The notes beneath the pieces were generated by a model. That model was given only the letters and a program-made list of their open reading frames with translations, was not told the DNA's origin and did no database searches. A stretch of 64,000 nucleotides of DNA. Source: Gammaproteobacteria bacterium (GTDB lineage: Bacteria > Pseudomonadota > Gammaproteobacteria > WFUO01). The stretch lies in contig WFUO01000060.1 of NCBI GenBank assembly GCA_015484945.1, forward strand, positions 1-64,000, given 5' to 3'. This document shows, piece after piece, positions 1 through 11,626 of this stretch (position 1 is the first letter of the stretch; each line of letters opens with the position of its first letter). The position numbers and the translations under genes are program-made.

Positions 1-138
1 CGCCGTTGCCGTCAGGGCCGTCCGGTCGTGCGCAGGGTTTGCAAGCGCGTGGTCGTGCGTCCTGGCCGGAAGGTCTGCAAACGCAAGCGGGTTGGCAGTA
101 GAAAGGTTTGCCGCAAGATACCTCACCAGCATCGGTGA
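1..138 (+). CDS. C-terminal part of an Arg/Lys/Cys-rich protein, truncated by the window edge
   Basis: Frame 1 is open from base 1 to TGA at 136-138: RRCRQGRPVVRRVCKRVVVRPGRKVCKRKRVGSRKVCRKIPHQHR; followed by a terminator-like hairpin. Confidence 0.5.
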   Translation, partial: RRCRQGRPVVRRVCKRVVVRPGRKVCKRKRVGSRKVCRKIPHQHR

Positions 139-168
139 CAGGTAATCTGGCAGCCTGGATAGCAGATG

Positions 169-201
169 GTCCGCGGGCATTCATGTCCGCGGGCTTTTTT
201 T
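169..201 (+). terminator. Rho-independent terminator
   Basis: gtccgcgg-gcattcatgt-ccgcgggc followed by a run of T. Confidence 0.7.
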
Positions 202-322
202 GTTACACGAAGGATAACGAACCGCCCTCGTTTCGCGTATGCCATTGAATTTACAGGGCCCACAGGGACTTCTGTCGTGGACATGATTTGCCCCGGCGTG
301 GGTGTGCCGCTCAATTCCGGCT

Positions 323-350
323 TTGCAAGGTGGGAGTGATACAGTACAAT
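323..350 (+). promoter_or_regulatory. Putative sigma70 promoter of carAB
   Basis: TTGCAA (323-328), 16-bp spacer, TACAAT (345-350). Confidence 0.5.
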
Positions 351-390
351 CATATTGGTCTGAAACACAGGTTCGACCAGACATTCTTTC

Positions 391-422
391 AAGCGGGAGT
401 CCCGGGGCGGGACTCCCGCTTT
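391..422 (+). promoter_or_regulatory. Hairpin in the carA leader, possible attenuator
   Basis: Near-perfect 13-bp stem aagcgggagtccc-ggggc-gggactcccgctt between putative promoter and carA start. Confidence 0.55.
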
Positions 423-447
423 GTACATCTGCGTTATGGAGGTCGTC

Positions 448-1590
448 TTGCGTAAACCCGCAATACTCGCGCTCGAAGATGGCAGTGTGTTCCACGGCAG
501 GTCGTTTGGCGTCGATGGCCAGACCACCGGCGAAGTGGTTTTCAATACCGCCATCACGGGTTATCAGGAGATTCTCACCGACCCTTCCTATGCCCGGCAG
601 ATCGTCACTCTGACCTACCCCCATATCGGCAACACCGGCACCAATGCCGAGGACGAGGAATCGGTACGCATTGCGGCCAGCGGCCTGGTGGTGCGCAATG
701 TGCCCTTGCTGCACAGCAGCTGGCGCGCCAGCGAATCGCTGGACGACTATATGACCCGCAATAACGTGGTTGGTATCTGTGATATCGACACCCGCCGCCT
801 GACGCGCATCCTGCGCGAGAAGGGGGCGCAGAATGGCTGCATCATGGCCGGGGACGACATCGATGAATCGGCCGCGCTGGCACGGGCGCGCGAGTTCCCG
901 GGTCTGAAGGGCATGGATCTGGCGCGAGAGGTCACGACCGATGATGCCTATGAATGGCTGGAGGGCACCTGGCACCTGAATACCGGTCACTCACGCCGTG
1001 ATCCGGCCGATCTGCGCTATCGGGTCGTGGCATATGATTTCGGCGTCAAGCGCAACATCCTGCGCATGCTGGTCGATCGCGGTTGTCATGTGACCGTGGT
1101 GCCTGCGCAGACGCCGGCCAGCGAAGTACTGGCCATGCAGCCCGATGGCGTGTTCCTGTCCAACGGGCCAGGTGACCCGGAGCCCTGCACCTATGCGATC
1201 GAGGCCATCCGCGAGATCGTCGATACCGGCACGCCGGTATTCGGCATCTGCCTGGGTCACCAGTTGCTGTCGCTGGCCAGTGGCGCGCGCACCGTGAAGA
1301 TGAAATTCGGCCACCATGGCGCCAACCATCCGGTGCTGGACAAGGCCACCGGCCGGGTCATGATCAGCAGCCAGAATCACGGATTCGCGGTGGACGAGGA
1401 CAGCTTGCCGGACAATATGCAGGCTACCCATGTCTCGCTGTTCGATGGATCGCTGCAGGGCGTGCATCGCAATGATCGTCCGGCGTTCAGCTTTCAGGGG
1501 CATCCCGAGGCCAGTCCGGGTCCGCATGATGTGGCGCCTCTGTTCGACCATTTCATCGAGCTGATCGACAACCACCGGCAACAGGGCTGA
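448..1590 (+). CDS. carA: Carbamoyl-phosphate synthase small subunit
   Basis: [17 protein letters not shown]... with class I glutamine amidotransferase motif [13 protein letters not shown] start at 448 chosen for upstream GGAGG; the ORF track starts at 421. Confidence 0.95.
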   Translation: MRKPAILALEDGSVFHGRSFGVDGQTTGEVVFNTAITGYQEILTDPSYARQIVTLTYPHIGNTGTNAEDEESVRIAASGLVVRNVPLLHSSWRASESLDDYMTRNNVVGICDIDTRRLTRILREKGAQNGCIMAGDDIDESAALARAREFPGLKGMDLAREVTTDDAYEWLEGTWHLNTGHSRRDPADLRYRVVAYDFGVKRNILRMLVDRGCHVTVVPAQTPASEVLAMQPDGVFLSNGPGDPEPCTYAIEAIREIVDTGTPVFGICLGHQLLSLASGARTVKMKFGHHGANHPVLDKATGRVMISSQNHGFAVDEDSLPDNMQATHVSLFDGSLQGVHRNDRPAFSFQGHPEASPGPHDVAPLFDHFIELIDNHRQQG

Positions 1591-1628
1591 ACATAACAGC
1601 GCCAGTTTCGGAGACTGAACCAGAGACC

Positions 1629-4600
1629 ATGCCAAAAAGAACCGACATACACAGCATTCTGATCATCGGCGCCGGGCCGATCGTCATCGGCCAGGCCTGC
1701 GAGTTTGACTATTCCGGCGCCCAGGCCTGCAAGGCCCTGCGCGAGGAAGGCTACCGGGTGGTGCTGGTCAACTCCAATCCGGCCACCATCATGACTGATC
1801 CGGACATGGCCGACTCGATCTACATCGAGCCGATCCGCTGGCAGACCGTGGCCCGCATCATCGAAAAAGAACGGCCGGATGCCCTGCTGCCGACCATGGG
1901 CGGACAGACCGCGCTCAATTGCGCGCTGGATCTGGCGCACGAGGGCGTGCTGGAGAAGTTCGGCGTGGAGATGATCGGGGCCAGCGAGGACGCCATCGAC
2001 AAGGCCGAGGACCGTGACCGTTTCCGCTCGGCAATGCAGAATATCGGTCTCGACATGCCGCGTTCCGCTGTGGCTCATTCGCTGGAAGAGGCGCTCGAGG
2101 TACAAAAGACGGTGGGTTATCCGACCATCATACGCCCATCATTCACGATGGGCGGCAGCGGCGGTGGTATTGCCTACAACGAGAAAGAGTTCATCGAGAT
2201 ATGCGAGCGTGGGCTGGACCTGTCGCCGACCAACGAATTGCTGATCGAGGAATCCATTCTCGGCTGGAAGGAATACGAGATGGAGGTGGTGCGTGACCGC
2301 AAGGACAATTGCATCATCGTCTGCTCGATCGAGAACTTCGATCCCATGGGTGTGCACACCGGCGACTCCATCACCGTTGCACCGGCACAGACACTGACTG
2401 ACAAGGAATACCAGATCATGCGTGACGCCTCACTGGCGGTGTTGCGCGAGATCGGTGTCGATACCGGTGGTTCCAATGTCCAGTTCTCGATCAACCCAGA
2501 TAATGGCCGCATGATCATCATCGAGATGAACCCGCGTGTGTCGCGATCGTCGGCGCTGGCCTCCAAGGCCACCGGTTTTCCCATCGCCCGGGTGGCGGCC
2601 AAGCTGGCGGTCGGCTACACGCTGGACGAGCTGCAGAACGATATCACGGGGGGCCGGACACCGGCATCGTTCGAACCCTCCATCGACTATGTAGTCACCA
2701 AGATTCCGCGTTTCACGTTCGAAAAATTTCCTCAGGCCGATGCGCGCCTGACCACGCAGATGAAGTCGGTGGGTGAGGTCATGGCCATTGGCCGCACTCA
2801 GCAGGAATCCTTGCACAAGGCCCTGCGCGGTCTCGAGGTCGGTTCCGACGGTTTCGACGAGAAGGTCGATCTTGCGCGGGACGATGCGCGCGAGATCATC
2901 CGCCGCGAGCTGACCGTGGTCGGCGCGGATCGCATCTGGTATATCGGCGATGCATTCCGCGCCGGATTCTCGCTGGATGAGATTCACGCCATGACCAGCA
3001 TCGATCGCTGGTTCCTGGCCCAGATCGAGGATCTGATCCGTACCGAGGAATCCATACGCGGCAAGGCGCTGAAGGAGATTGACCGTGAACTGATGCGCGA
3101 ACTCAAACGCAAGGGCTTTTCCGACCGGCGGCTGGCCAGACTGCTCGGGATCGATGAAAAGCGTCTGCGTAGCCATCGTCATAAACTTGGCATACGCCCG
3201 GTGTACAAGCGCGTGGACACCTGCGCGGCGGAATTCGCCACCGATACCGCCTACATGTACTCCACCTACGAGGAAGAGTGCGAAGCCGAGCCGACAGACC
3301 GTGAAAAGATCATGGTTCTGGGCGGCGGACCAAACCGTATCGGTCAGGGCATCGAGTTCGATTACTGCTGTGTGCACGCTGCGCTGGCGATGCGCGAGGA
3401 TGGCTACGAGACCATCATGGTCAACTGCAACCCCGAGACGGTTTCCACCGACTATGATACTTCCGACCGGCTGTACTTCGAGCCGTTGACGCTTGAGGAT
3501 GTTCTCGAGATCGTTGACAGGGAAAAACCCACCGGTGTGATCGTCCAATATGGTGGCCAGACGCCGCTCAAGCTGGCGCGTGATCTCGAGGCGGCGGGCG
3601 TGCCCATCATCGGCACGTCGCCGGATTCCATCGATCTGGCCGAGGACCGCGAGCGCTTCCAGAAACTGATGGCCAGGCTCAACCTGCTGCAGCCGCCCAA
3701 CCGTACCGCGCGCGATGCGCACGAGGCGGTGCTGCTGGCGCGCGAGATCGGCTACCCGCTGGTCGTGCGACCGTCCTATGTGCTTGGTGGCCGGGCCATG
3801 GAGATCGTTTACAACGAGGAAGACCTGGAACGGTATATGACCGAGGCGGTACAGGTTTCCAACGAATCACCGGTGTTGCTTGACCGGTTCCTCAACGATG
3901 CCGTTGAGGTCGATATCGACGCCATCTGCGACGGCAAGGATGTGCTGATCGGCGGCATCATGGAGCACATCGAGGAGGCAGGGGTGCATTCCGGTGACTC
4001 GGCCTGCTCGCTGCCACCGTACACGCTCAGCCGTGACATCCAGGATCGCCTGCGCCGCAAGATCCGCGAGTTGGCGCTGGAGCTCGATGTGGTGGGGCTG
4101 ATGAACACCCAGTTCGCCATTCAGGGCGACAAGATCTACATGCTCGAGGTCAACCCGCGCGCTTCACGCACGGTACCGTTCGTATCCAAGGCCACAGGAC
4201 GACCGCTGGCCAAGATCGCCGCACGCTGCATGGTTGGCAAGACACTGGTCGAGCAGGGCGTGCTCGAAGAGATCGTGCCGGATTATTACGCGGTCAAGGA
4301 ATCGGTATTCCCGTTCATCAAGTTCCCGGGTGTAGATTCCATACTCGGCCCGGAGATGAAATCGACCGGCGAAGTCATGGGCGTGGGCGCCACCTTCGCC
4401 GAGGCCTTTGCCAAGGCCCAGTATGGTGCCGGGGTTGAACTGCCCCGCAGCGGCAAGGCCTTCATCAGCGTCAAGGACACCGACAAGGAGGCCGCGATCG
4501 AGGTGGCGCGTGACCTGCAGGCGCTGGGTTATGAACTCATCGCCACCGATGGCACGGCCCGGGCACTGAAAAACAGCGGTCTCGAATGCCAGGTGATCAA

Positions 4601-4847
4601 CAAGGTCTATCAGGGCGAGCCGCATATCGTGGACATGATCAAGAACGGCGAGATCAGCCTGATCGTCAACACCACGCTGGGCAAGCAGGCCATCGCCGAC
4701 TCCTACACCATCCGCCGCGAGGCCCTGAACCACAAGGTGACCTATACTACGACCATGGCCGGCGCGCGCGCGATGGCGCTGGCCCTGGGACAGCTGGATG
4801 GCGAGACCGTCATCAGCCTGCAGGAACTTCACAAGGAGGCCTCTTGA
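1629..4847 (+). CDS. carB: Carbamoyl-phosphate synthase large subunit
   Basis: 1072 aa with duplicated ATP-grasp domains. Confidence 0.98.
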   Translation: MPKRTDIHSILIIGAGPIVIGQACEFDYSGAQACKALREEGYRVVLVNSNPATIMTDPDMADSIYIEPIRWQTVARIIEKERPDALLPTMGGQTALNCALDLAHEGVLEKFGVEMIGASEDAIDKAEDRDRFRSAMQNIGLDMPRSAVAHSLEEALEVQKTVGYPTIIRPSFTMGGSGGGIAYNEKEFIEICERGLDLSPTNELLIEESILGWKEYEMEVVRDRKDNCIIVCSIENFDPMGVHTGDSITVAPAQTLTDKEYQIMRDASLAVLREIGVDTGGSNVQFSINPDNGRMIIIEMNPRVSRSSALASKATGFPIARVAAKLAVGYTLDELQNDITGGRTPASFEPSIDYVVTKIPRFTFEKFPQADARLTTQMKSVGEVMAIGRTQQESLHKALRGLEVGSDGFDEKVDLARDDAREIIRRELTVVGADRIWYIGDAFRAGFSLDEIHAMTSIDRWFLAQIEDLIRTEESIRGKALKEIDRELMRELKRKGFSDRRLARLLGIDEKRLRSHRHKLGIRPVYKRVDTCAAEFATDTAYMYSTYEEECEAEPTDREKIMVLGGGPNRIGQGIEFDYCCVHAALAMREDGYETIMVNCNPETVSTDYDTSDRLYFEPLTLEDVLEIVDREKPTGVIVQYGGQTPLKLARDLEAAGVPIIGTSPDSIDLAEDRERFQKLMARLNLLQPPNRTARDAHEAVLLAREIGYPLVVRPSYVLGGRAMEIVYNEEDLERYMTEAVQVSNESPVLLDRFLNDAVEVDIDAICDGKDVLIGGIMEHIEEAGVHSGDSACSLPPYTLSRDIQDRLRRKIRELALELDVVGLMNTQFAIQGDKIYMLEVNPRASRTVPFVSKATGRPLAKIAARCMVGKTLVEQGVLEEIVPDYYAVKESVFPFIKFPGVDSILGPEMKSTGEVMGVGATFAEAFAKAQYGAGVELPRSGKAFISVKDTDKEAAIEVARDLQALGYELIATDGTARALKNSGLECQVINKVYQGEPHIVDMIKNGEISLIVNTTLGKQAIADSYTIRREALNHKVTYTTTMAGARAMALALGQLDGETVISLQELHKEAS

Positions 4848-5323
4848 TGGAAAAGGTGCCATTGACATTGCGTGGCGCGGAGAAACTCAAGGAAGAACTC
4901 AAGCGCCTGAAAAACGAGGACCGGCCGCGAGTCATCAAAGCCATTGCCGAGGCGCGTGAACATGGTGATCTGAAGGAAAACGCAGAATACCATGCTGCAC
5001 GTGAGGAGCAGAGTTTTATCGAAGGCCGCATCAAGGATATCGAGGCCAAGCTTTCGAATGCGCAGATCATCGACGTCACCAAGATGAACGCCGACGGCAA
5101 GGTCATCTTTGGCGCCACTGTGGTACTGGCAGATGAAGAGACCGGTGATGAGGTCAGCTATCAGATCGTTGGCGAGGACGAAGCCGACATAAAGCAAGGC
5201 AAGATCTCGGTTACCTCGCCGATCGCGCGTGCCCTGATCGGAAAGCACGAGGGTGATATCGCCGTTGTCAGGGCCCCGGGTGGCGACCGCGAGTACGAGA
5301 TCGTCGAGGTCAAATACATCTGA
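4847..5323 (+). CDS. greA: Transcription elongation factor GreA
   Basis: [22 protein letters not shown]...; ATG overlaps the carB stop (TGATG). Confidence 0.97.
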   Translation: MEKVPLTLRGAEKLKEELKRLKNEDRPRVIKAIAEAREHGDLKENAEYHAAREEQSFIEGRIKDIEAKLSNAQIIDVTKMNADGKVIFGATVVLADEETGDEVSYQIVGEDEADIKQGKISVTSPIARALIGKHEGDIAVVRAPGGDREYEIVEVKYI

Positions 5324-5787
5324 TGAGATTCGAGATGCGCAGTGGCGCGGAACGCATCGCCCTGACCCTGTGGGTGGGTGGCATGTGGGTGATCGGTTAT
5401 ATCGTTGCGCCCACACTGTTCACGGTGCTCGATGACAACCGGACGTTGGCCGGTGAGATCGCCGGCCGTCTGTTCACGATCATGAGTTATCTGGGCCTGG
5501 CGTGTGGTGTCATCATTCTGGTCGCCCTGCTGGTGCGTAATGGTGTGCGGTGGCGCGACGGGCGTGTGATCACGGTGTTGCTGATGCTGCTCGTCACGTT
5601 GGTTGGTCAGTTCGTGCTGCAACCGATGATGGCCGAGCTCAAGGCTGCGGGTATTGCTGAAGGCAGTGAAGCCGCCACACAGTTTGCCCTTCTGCATGGC
5701 ATCTCTTCATCGCTGTTTCTGTTCAACAGTCTGTTGGGGCTGGGGCTGGTCGTCTTTTCGTCTTCCGGCGGTTTGTCCGAAAACTGA
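5323..5787 (+). CDS. DUF4149-like membrane protein
   Basis: [33 protein letters not shown]...; start abuts greA stop. Confidence 0.75.
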   Translation: MRFEMRSGAERIALTLWVGGMWVIGYIVAPTLFTVLDDNRTLAGEIAGRLFTIMSYLGLACGVIILVALLVRNGVRWRDGRVITVLLMLLVTLVGQFVLQPMMAELKAAGIAEGSEAATQFALLHGISSSLFLFNSLLGLGLVVFSSSGGLSEN

Positions 5788-5796
5788 GGTCCTGCG

Positions 5797-6099
5797 TCAG
5801 TCTTCCTTGCCCGGAAAACGGATCCGCGCCTTGTGCGAGCGCCGGAAAAGCACCGCGACATGACCGATCTGCTGAACCAGGCTGGCGTTGACCTCGGCGC
5901 AGATTTTCCCGATCATGGCCTTGCGTTCCTCGCGTTCGGCACCGCTGATGCGGATCTTGATCAACTCGTGATGGGCAATGGCCTGCTCGATTTCGCGCAT
6001 GACGTTTTCGCTCAAGCCATGCTGCCCGATAAGTACCACGGGCTTGCGCGCGTGAGCCAGTTTTCTGAGATGACGCTTCTGGGGTTCGGTGAGTTTCAT
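5797..6099 (-). CDS. yhbY: YhbY-family ribosome assembly RNA-binding protein
   Basis: [54 protein letters not shown] domain. Confidence 0.92.
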   Translation of the reverse strand: MKLTEPQKRHLRKLAHARKPVVLIGQHGLSENVMREIEQAIAHHELIKIRISGAEREERKAMIGKICAEVNASLVQQIGHVAVLFRRSHKARIRFPGKED

Positions 6100-6379
6100 G
6101 ACACAATCACAACATGGCGGTCCGGATGAAGGGGGCCAGAGTGTAACACGAAGCCGGCGCGGATTCAGTGTGCCGGCCAGCCCGTTGAATACGGTCAAAC
6201 TGGATCTGGGTGTCATTCTGTTGCTGGGAGTATTGCTCGTGCTGACCGTTGACCGGCTGGTGCCAGGCCGTGTGTGGCAGATCGTGACCCTGGCCGGCGC
6301 CGGGGCACTGGGCGCCATCTGGCTGATATGGCGCGCACGGCGTATCGTCGCGCGCCAGGAGCGGGAAAATGGCGCGTAG
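6098..6379 (+). CDS. Small predicted membrane protein of unknown function
   Basis: Two hydrophobic segments ([33 protein letters not shown]); overlaps rlmE start by 11 nt. Confidence 0.5.
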   Translation: MTQSQHGGPDEGGQSVTRSRRGFSVPASPLNTVKLDLGVILLLGVLLVLTVDRLVPGRVWQIVTLAGAGALGAIWLIWRARRIVARQERENGA

Positions 6380-6989
6380 CAAGAGCAGCAACCGTTGGTT
6401 GAACGAGCATTTTCGTGACGAATATGTCAAGCGCGCGCAGAGCGAGGGCTACCGCGCGCGCGCGGTTTACAAGCTCATGGAACTCGACGGGAAGGATCGT
6501 CTGATCCGGCCCGGCATGACGATCGTGGATCTGGGCGCCGCTCCCGGTGGCTGGTCGCAGTACGCGGCGCGCAGGCTTGCCGGCAAGGGCAGGATCATCG
6601 CCCTCGACATCCTCGGAATGGAACCGCTCGACGGGGTGGAATTCATCCAGGGGGATTTCCGCGAACAGGAGGTGCTCGACCGCTTGCTGGAAACATTGGG
6701 CGATCACCGGGCCGACCTTGTGATGTCAGACATGGCACCCAATATCAGTGGTATGAGCGCGGTCGATCAGCCACGCGCGATGTATCTGTGCGAGCTGGCA
6801 CTGGCGCTGGCTGACGAAGTACTGAAAAAGGGTGGTGATTTTATCGTCAAGCTGTTTCAGGGCGAGGGTTTCGATGACTATGCCAGACAGCTTCGGGCAC
6901 GATTCGACAAGGTGATGTTCCGCAAGCCCAGGGCCTCCAGACCCCGCAGCCGTGAGGTCTATGCGCTTGGCAAGGGCTTTCGAGGCTGA
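6369..6989 (+). CDS. rlmE: 23S rRNA (uridine-2'-O)-methyltransferase RlmE/FtsJ
   Basis: [17 protein letters not shown] motif, [34 protein letters not shown]-like N-terminus. Confidence 0.95.
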   Translation: MARSKSSNRWLNEHFRDEYVKRAQSEGYRARAVYKLMELDGKDRLIRPGMTIVDLGAAPGGWSQYAARRLAGKGRIIALDILGMEPLDGVEFIQGDFREQEVLDRLLETLGDHRADLVMSDMAPNISGMSAVDQPRAMYLCELALALADEVLKKGGDFIVKLFQGEGFDDYARQLRARFDKVMFRKPRASRPRSREVYALGKGFRG

Positions 6990-7136
6990 ACTTTGACGCT
7001 GGTCTGGGGTATTATAATAGTGTAATGTTTCATGCAGAGATTCGCGGATGTCAGCTGACCCCGATCAACGGATTTCCTGCCCCGGTCCGGTCACCAGCCG
7101 GCGTTGACTGAATTTTCAGGTAAAGAATTGAACGAT

Positions 7137-9056
7137 ATGGCCAAAAATCTGATTCTGTGGGTGATCATTGCAGTCATCCTGATGTCCGTGTTCAATCATT
7201 TCGGGCCCGGTACGCCGGCACGGAAGTACAGCTATTCGGAGTTCATCCAGGCGGTGCGCAGCAACCAGGTGCGCGAGGTCAAGATCGACGGACGCACGAT
7301 TCACGGCATCAGCGTCACCAATGAACGCTTCCTCACCTATGCGCCGCCCGGCGATACGGTGGCGATGATGAAAGACCTGCTCAATCACAAGGTCAATGTG
7401 ATCGCCACGCCGCCGGAAAAGACATCGATCTGGGCGCAGATCTTCATCTCCTGGTTCCCGATGCTGTTGCTGATCGGGGTGTGGATCTTCTTCATGCGCC
7501 AGATGCAGGGTGGCGGCGGTGGCCGCGGCGCAATGTCGTTTGGCAAGAGCCGCGCGCGCATGCTGGGAGAAGATCAGGTCAAGGTCACCTTTGCCGATGT
7601 GGCCGGTGTTGAGGAAGCCAAGGAAGAGGTGGCCGAACTGGTTGAATTTCTGCGTGATCCGGGCAAGTTCCAGAAGCTGGGCGGCAAGATCCCGCGCGGC
7701 GTGCTGATGGTCGGCAGCCCGGGTACCGGCAAGACCCTGCTGGCCAAGGCCATCGCCGGCGAGGCCAAGGTGCCTTTCTTTACCATATCGGGTTCCGACT
7801 TCGTCGAGATGTTCGTCGGTGTAGGCGCCTCGCGCGTACGCGACATGTTCGAGCAGGCCAAGAAGACCGCACCGTGCATCATCTTCATTGATGAAATCGA
7901 TGCCGTGGGTCGTCATCGCGGTGCCGGCCTCGGCGGCGGACACGATGAACGCGAGCAGACCCTCAACCAGCTGCTGGTTGAAATGGATGGCTTCGAGGGC
8001 AACGAAGGCGTTATCGTCATCGCCGCGACCAACCGCCCGGATGTGCTCGACCCGGCCCTGTTGCGTCCCGGACGCTTCGACCGTCAGGTGGTCGTGCCGT
8101 TGCCGGATGTGCGTGGGCGCGAACAGATTCTCAAGGTACACATGCGAAAAGTGCCGCTGGGTGACGACGTGAAACCTTCCATCATCGCTCGCGGCACGCC
8201 CGGTTTTTCGGGCGCCGATCTGGCCAACCTGGTCAACGAGGCCGCGCTGTTCGCCGCACGCGCCAACAAACGGGTCGTGACGATGGACGACTTCGAGCGC
8301 GCCAAGGACAAGATCATGATGGGCGCCGAACGCAAGTCCATGGTCATGAGCGACGATGAAAAGAAGCTTACCGCCTATCACGAGGCCGGGCATGCCATCG
8401 TCGGCCTGTCCGTACCGTCGCACGATCCGGTTTACAAGGTCACCATCATTCCGCGTGGCCGCGCGCTGGGCGTGACCATGTTCCTGCCCGAGGAAGACCG
8501 CTACAGTTACAGCAAGGAGCGCCTCAACAGCCAAATCTGTTCACTGTTTGGTGGCCGTATCGCAGAGGAGCTGATCTTCGGCGAGGACAAGGTAACCACC
8601 GGCGCCTCCAACGACATCGAGCGCGCGACCGAGATCGCGCGCAACATGGTTACCAAATGGGGCTTGTCCGAGAAGCTTGGACCGCTTGCCTACAGTGAGG
8701 ACGAGGGTGAGGTGTTCCTTGGTCATTCGGTGGCGCGTCACAAGAACATCTCTGACGAAACGGCGCACGACATCGACAGCGAGGTGCGGCATATCATCGA
8801 GAGCAACTATGCGCGTGCACGCAAGATCCTGGAAGACAATATCGACAAGCTGCACCTGATGGCAGATGCGCTCATCAAGTACGAGACCATCGACACCGAT
8901 CAGATCGACGATATCATGCAGGGCAAGCCGCCCCGTCCGCCGGCGGAATGGAGTGATGACGAGCCGACCGCAGGCACCGGAGATCAGGCCGGGCAGGCCG
9001 GCGAGCAACCCGGGAAAGGCAAGGGGCCAATCGGTGGTCCGGCTGGAGAGCACTGA
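7137..9056 (+). CDS. ftsH: ATP-dependent zinc metalloprotease FtsH
   Basis: Walker [17 protein letters not shown] region, HEAGH zinc site; [15 protein letters not shown] start chosen at 7137. Confidence 0.97.
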   Translation: MAKNLILWVIIAVILMSVFNHFGPGTPARKYSYSEFIQAVRSNQVREVKIDGRTIHGISVTNERFLTYAPPGDTVAMMKDLLNHKVNVIATPPEKTSIWAQIFISWFPMLLLIGVWIFFMRQMQGGGGGRGAMSFGKSRARMLGEDQVKVTFADVAGVEEAKEEVAELVEFLRDPGKFQKLGGKIPRGVLMVGSPGTGKTLLAKAIAGEAKVPFFTISGSDFVEMFVGVGASRVRDMFEQAKKTAPCIIFIDEIDAVGRHRGAGLGGGHDEREQTLNQLLVEMDGFEGNEGVIVIAATNRPDVLDPALLRPGRFDRQVVVPLPDVRGREQILKVHMRKVPLGDDVKPSIIARGTPGFSGADLANLVNEAALFAARANKRVVTMDDFERAKDKIMMGAERKSMVMSDDEKKLTAYHEAGHAIVGLSVPSHDPVYKVTIIPRGRALGVTMFLPEEDRYSYSKERLNSQICSLFGGRIAEELIFGEDKVTTGASNDIERATEIARNMVTKWGLSEKLGPLAYSEDEGEVFLGHSVARHKNISDETAHDIDSEVRHIIESNYARARKILEDNIDKLHLMADALIKYETIDTDQIDDIMQGKPPRPPAEWSDDEPTAGTGDQAGQAGEQPGKGKGPIGGPAGEH

Positions 9057-9292
9057 TCTTACGCCGCTGGTTGCGGTATGAGGCCCGATAGACAAAGGCA
9101 ATGTCCGTTTCTCAGGCATTGCCGCGTCATTTCGGCGCGGTTTAACTGAATGCGTTCTCCATGGTGAAGCCGGGCGGGTATCTGTACATGATGGACAGAT
9201 ATGGTTATTCCGGTTGCCTGGTAACTGTATCTGAATTGATTCTGGTTCTCCTATGTATCGCCTTCATTCAGGCGCATCATCTGTAAATAGAG

Positions 9293-10162
9293 ATGGATGA
9301 CGTGCATCCAGGTTTGCAGCTCGGCGACATCCGGCTCGAGGCGGGGCGCTGCCATGTCATGGGTATTCTCAATGTGACACCGGATTCGTTTTCCGATGGT
9401 GGTCGTTTCGCCGTCAGGGATGCGGCCTTGCGTCATGCCGAGGCGATGATCGACGAAGGGGTGGATATCATCGATGTCGGTGGCGAGTCCACCCGTCCGG
9501 GTGCTGAACCGGTTTCGGCCGATGAGGAACTGGCGCGCGTGATGCCGGTCATCGAGGAACTGTGCGCCAATCATGAGATACCGGTGTCGGTGGATACGAG
9601 CAAGGCCGAGGTCATGCGCGCGGCCGTGGATGCCGGCGCGGTCATGATCAACGATGTGCGTGCGCTGCGTGAGCCGGGTGCGCTGGATGTGGCTGCCGCA
9701 AGTGGGGTGGCCGTCTGCCTGATGCACATGCTCGGCGAGCCACGTACCATGCAGAATGATCCACGCTATGATGATGTCGTCGGTGAGGTGCTGAATTTTC
9801 TTCAACAACGCGTCGAGGTCTGCCGCGCTGCGGGAATAGACCGTACACGCATTGTGATCGATCCCGGTTTCGGTTTCGGCAAGACCCTTGTGCAGAACCT
9901 GCGCCTGCTTGCCTCGCTGGACCGTTTCGTTGCCACTGGCCTGCCAGTGCTGGCGGGTATATCGCGCAAGCGCATGCTGGGAGAGATACTGCATGGCGCG
10001 GATGTGAACCACCGCCTGTACGCGAGTGTCTCGGCTGCGGTAATATCGGCTCAGGCTGGTGTGGCTATCGTACGGGTGCACGATGTCGCCGCCACGCTGG
10101 ATGCACTCAAGGTGGTCGAGGCCTTGCGTGAACAGGAAGCGGTCGGTGATGCCCAAGCATAA
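9293..10162 (+). CDS. folP: Dihydropteroate synthase
   Basis: MGILNVTPDSFSDGG and DVGGESTRPGAEPV motifs. Confidence 0.96.
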   Translation: MDDVHPGLQLGDIRLEAGRCHVMGILNVTPDSFSDGGRFAVRDAALRHAEAMIDEGVDIIDVGGESTRPGAEPVSADEELARVMPVIEELCANHEIPVSVDTSKAEVMRAAVDAGAVMINDVRALREPGALDVAAASGVAVCLMHMLGEPRTMQNDPRYDDVVGEVLNFLQQRVEVCRAAGIDRTRIVIDPGFGFGKTLVQNLRLLASLDRFVATGLPVLAGISRKRMLGEILHGADVNHRLYASVSAAVISAQAGVAIVRVHDVAATLDALKVVEALREQEAVGDAQA

Positions 10163-10177
10163 AGAACTGGCGAGCAG

Positions 10178-11512
10178 ATGAGAAAATATTTTGGCACAGA
10201 CGGCATCCGTGGCAGGGTGGGGGAACACCCGGTGACCCCGGATTTCATGCTCAAGCTTGGCTGGGCCGCGGGTGTGGTGCTGGCGAGCGGCAATGGTGGA
10301 CGTGTGCTGATCGGCAAGGATACGCGCATCTCCGGCTACATGTTCGAATCCGCCTTGCAGGCCGGCCTGTCGGCCGCCGGGGTGGATATCCATTTGCTAG
10401 GTCCGATGCCGACCCCCGGCATCGCGTATCTGACCCGTACGTTACACATGGACGCCGGGATCGTCATCAGCGCCTCGCACAATCCCTATTACGACAACGG
10501 CATCAAGTTCTTCTCATCGGCCGGCACCAAGCTCGATGACGAACTGGAAAATGCCATCGAGGAATATCTCGAGCGCCCGATGACCACGGTGGATTCGAGT
10601 CATCTCGGCAAGGCACAGCGCGTGGCTGACGCGGCCGGGCGTTATATCGAGTTCTGCAAGGCCAGCGTACCGAATGGTCTCGATCTGCGTGGCATGAAGA
10701 TCGTCGTCGATTGCGCCAATGGCGCCACCTATCACATCACGCCACAGGTATTCCATGAGCTGGGTGCCGAGGTGGTCGAGACCGGCACCAGCCCCGACGG
10801 GCTCAATATCAACCAGGGTTGCGGGTCCACAAGTCCCGAAGCGTTGGCCGGGACTGTGGTGCGCGAACAGGCCGATGTAGGCGTGGCACTGGATGGGGAT
10901 GGCGACCGGGTGATCATGGTCGATGCACAAGGCCAGGTCGTGGATGGTGACGAACTGCTGTTCATCATTGCGCGCGCCCGCCATGCCAGGGGTGAGCTGC
11001 CTGGCAAGGTGATTGGCACACAGATGAGCAACCTGGGTCTCGAACATGCGTTGGCAGCGCTGGGCATCGGTTTCGAACGCGCCCGGGTCGGCGACCGCTA
11101 CGTGATGGAACGCCTGCACGCCAACGGGTCGGTCATTGGTGGTGAAGGTTCGGGGCATATCATCTGCCTGGACCGCACCACGACCGGTGATGGCACCATT
11201 GCCGCCCTGCAGGTGCTGGCCGCCATGCGTGAGACCGGCGAGCCGCTGCATGAACTCAAGTCTGGGATGCGCAAGTATCCGCAGATTCTCATCAATGTGC
11301 CGGCCGCGCAACAACTCGATCTCGACGGTCACGCCGATATCCAGGCCGTGGTCAGCGAGGCAGAGCAACAGCTCGACGGACAAGGCCGGGTGCTTTTGCG
11401 GCCATCGGGCACCGAACCGCTGGTGCGGGTCATGGTCGAGGGCAGGGATTCGCGGCTGGTCGAATCCCTGGCGCGTCGGATCGCCGATGCGGTACAGACG
11501 GCATTGGCCTGA
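10178..11512 (+). CDS. glmM: Phosphoglucosamine mutase
   Basis: [38 protein letters not shown]. Confidence 0.97.
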   Translation: MRKYFGTDGIRGRVGEHPVTPDFMLKLGWAAGVVLASGNGGRVLIGKDTRISGYMFESALQAGLSAAGVDIHLLGPMPTPGIAYLTRTLHMDAGIVISASHNPYYDNGIKFFSSAGTKLDDELENAIEEYLERPMTTVDSSHLGKAQRVADAAGRYIEFCKASVPNGLDLRGMKIVVDCANGATYHITPQVFHELGAEVVETGTSPDGLNINQGCGSTSPEALAGTVVREQADVGVALDGDGDRVIMVDAQGQVVDGDELLFIIARARHARGELPGKVIGTQMSNLGLEHALAALGIGFERARVGDRYVMERLHANGSVIGGEGSGHIICLDRTTTGDGTIAALQVLAAMRETGEPLHELKSGMRKYPQILINVPAAQQLDLDGHADIQAVVSEAEQQLDGQGRVLLRPSGTEPLVRVMVEGRDSRLVESLARRIADAVQTALA

Positions 11513-11549
11513 GTATTGCCCGGATTTTGGCGTATTTCCCCATATCCGA

Positions 11550-11578
11550 TTGATTTATTGGCGCATGACCGGTATTCT
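11550..11578 (+). promoter_or_regulatory. Putative sigma70 promoter of tpiA
   Basis: TTGATT, 17-bp spacer, TATTCT. Confidence 0.4.
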
Positions 11579-11626
11579 TGCCGGCGTTTTCCACGGCATT
11601 GAACGAATATTCAGGAGTCAGGCGGC

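Noticed and set aside
2430-3722. 430-aa ORF antisense to carB
   Set aside because: Codon-structure shadow of carB.
7116-8534. 472-aa ORF antisense to ftsH
   Set aside because: Lies opposite the conserved FtsH AAA+ domain; no recognisable protein motif.
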